A DNA stretch of 64,000 nt from JAUXFK01 sp034189035 (GTDB lineage: Bacteria; Desulfobacterota; UBA8473). Made by a program: the position numbers and the translations under genes. Shown here piece after piece: positions 63,819-64,000 of the stretch (position 1 is its first letter; each line of letters starts with the position of its first letter). The DNA is taken from contig JAXHVA010000001.1 in NCBI GenBank assembly GCA_034189035.1, forward strand, positions 62,001 through 126,000, written 5' to 3'. The notes below the pieces were generated by a model that made no database searches, was not told the DNA's origin, and saw only the letters and a list, made by a program, of their open reading frames with translations.

Positions 63819-63935
63819 TCAAACCCCAAAATGGTCCGGAGCTTCTCGACTATCTATCACTCCCATACCCTTTTCTTTGAACCCGTGTGCAAGGAGACTA
63901 ACAACCGTGCTTTTCCCTTTGCCTCCTTTATTCAT
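63819..63935 (-). pseudogene. CooC/MinD-type P-loop fragment
   Basis: A 38-codon frame: MNKGGKGKSTVVSLLAHGFK EKG, the deviant Walker A region of CooC/NifH-type ATPases, then VIDSREAPDHFGV, a degraded form of the usual VIDxDESNFGL, and TGA at 63819. Full CooC proteins have about 250 residues, so this is a remnant. CooC works with CooT in nickel insertion into CO dehydrogenase, which fits the nearby cooT. The rest of the gap from 63455 to 64000 is AT-rich and holds nothing else I can support. Confidence 0.5.
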
Positions 63936-64000
63936 CTGCTTCTCTTTTTTACTTCTTTCTTTTTCATTCCCCTTATTTCAACTTTCTCCCTGTGTACTTC

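Overview
The window looks like chromosome from an anaerobic Gram-negative bacterium. Two TonB receptors, Lol-type and MacAB-TolC-type machinery and outer-membrane porins show an outer membrane. CooT, an FmdE-family protein, a tungstate/molybdate-type binding protein, crotonases and a two-gene B12-dependent acyl-CoA mutase suggest an anaerobe of Desulfobacterota type; that lineage call is inference. Almost every gene is on the minus strand. Clear exceptions are tpx and msrAB. I saw no rRNA, tRNA, CRISPR array or prophage.

Layout. 1-2.8 kb: tungstate/molybdate uptake genes with a structured leader and a probable regulator. 2.8-10 kb: accessory region with a PIF1-type helicase, an AAA/DUF4143 ATPase, a KAP-NTPase fused to a formylglycine-enzyme-like domain (frameshifted), a broken REP-associated transposase with its palindromes, and a 146-bp MITE-like element. 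10-17 kb: crotonases, thiol peroxidase, a VapBC pair, MsrAB, a UPF0280 protein and small zinc-ribbon proteins. 17-21.4 kb: zinc uptake genes (permease, binding protein, outer-membrane barrel, small His/Cys protein) without an ATPase. 21.8-33.2 kb: TonB receptor, CobN-like chelatase, LolA-like protein, two FtsX-type permeases, ATPase and an outer-membrane barrel in one operon. 33.3-45.8 kb: a probable peptide natural-product (RiPP-like) locus. 46-61.1 kb: CooT, FmdE, TonB receptor, BtuFCD-like transporter, a second CobN, two gate-domain membrane proteins and two Mg-chelatase-type AAA proteins. 61.4-63.4 kb: acyl-CoA mutase subunits. The right end holds a CooC-like fragment.

The most interesting region is 33.3-45.8 kb. 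A 39-residue, cysteine-free peptide gene with a strong ribosome binding site is followed on the same strand by two GNAT acetyltransferases, a CPBP (CAAX-type) membrane protease, an ABC-2 exporter, a SPASM protein, a TolC/MacA/MacB tripartite exporter and another GNAT. The SPASM protein keeps an RRE-like N-terminus and nine cysteines in its SPASM region, but the radical-SAM CX3CX2C loop is missing, and a GNAT domain is fused at its C-terminus. I read this as a RiPP-like system in which acetyl transfer may replace radical chemistry. That reading is inference.

Two structured RNA-like elements, called motif A and motif B here, each occur twice. In both places B precedes A on the minus strand: once directly upstream of the peptide gene, and once flanking cooT-fmdE upstream of the TonB/CobN operon. 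This links the peptide locus to the metal/tetrapyrrole uptake operon by a possible shared regulatory signal.
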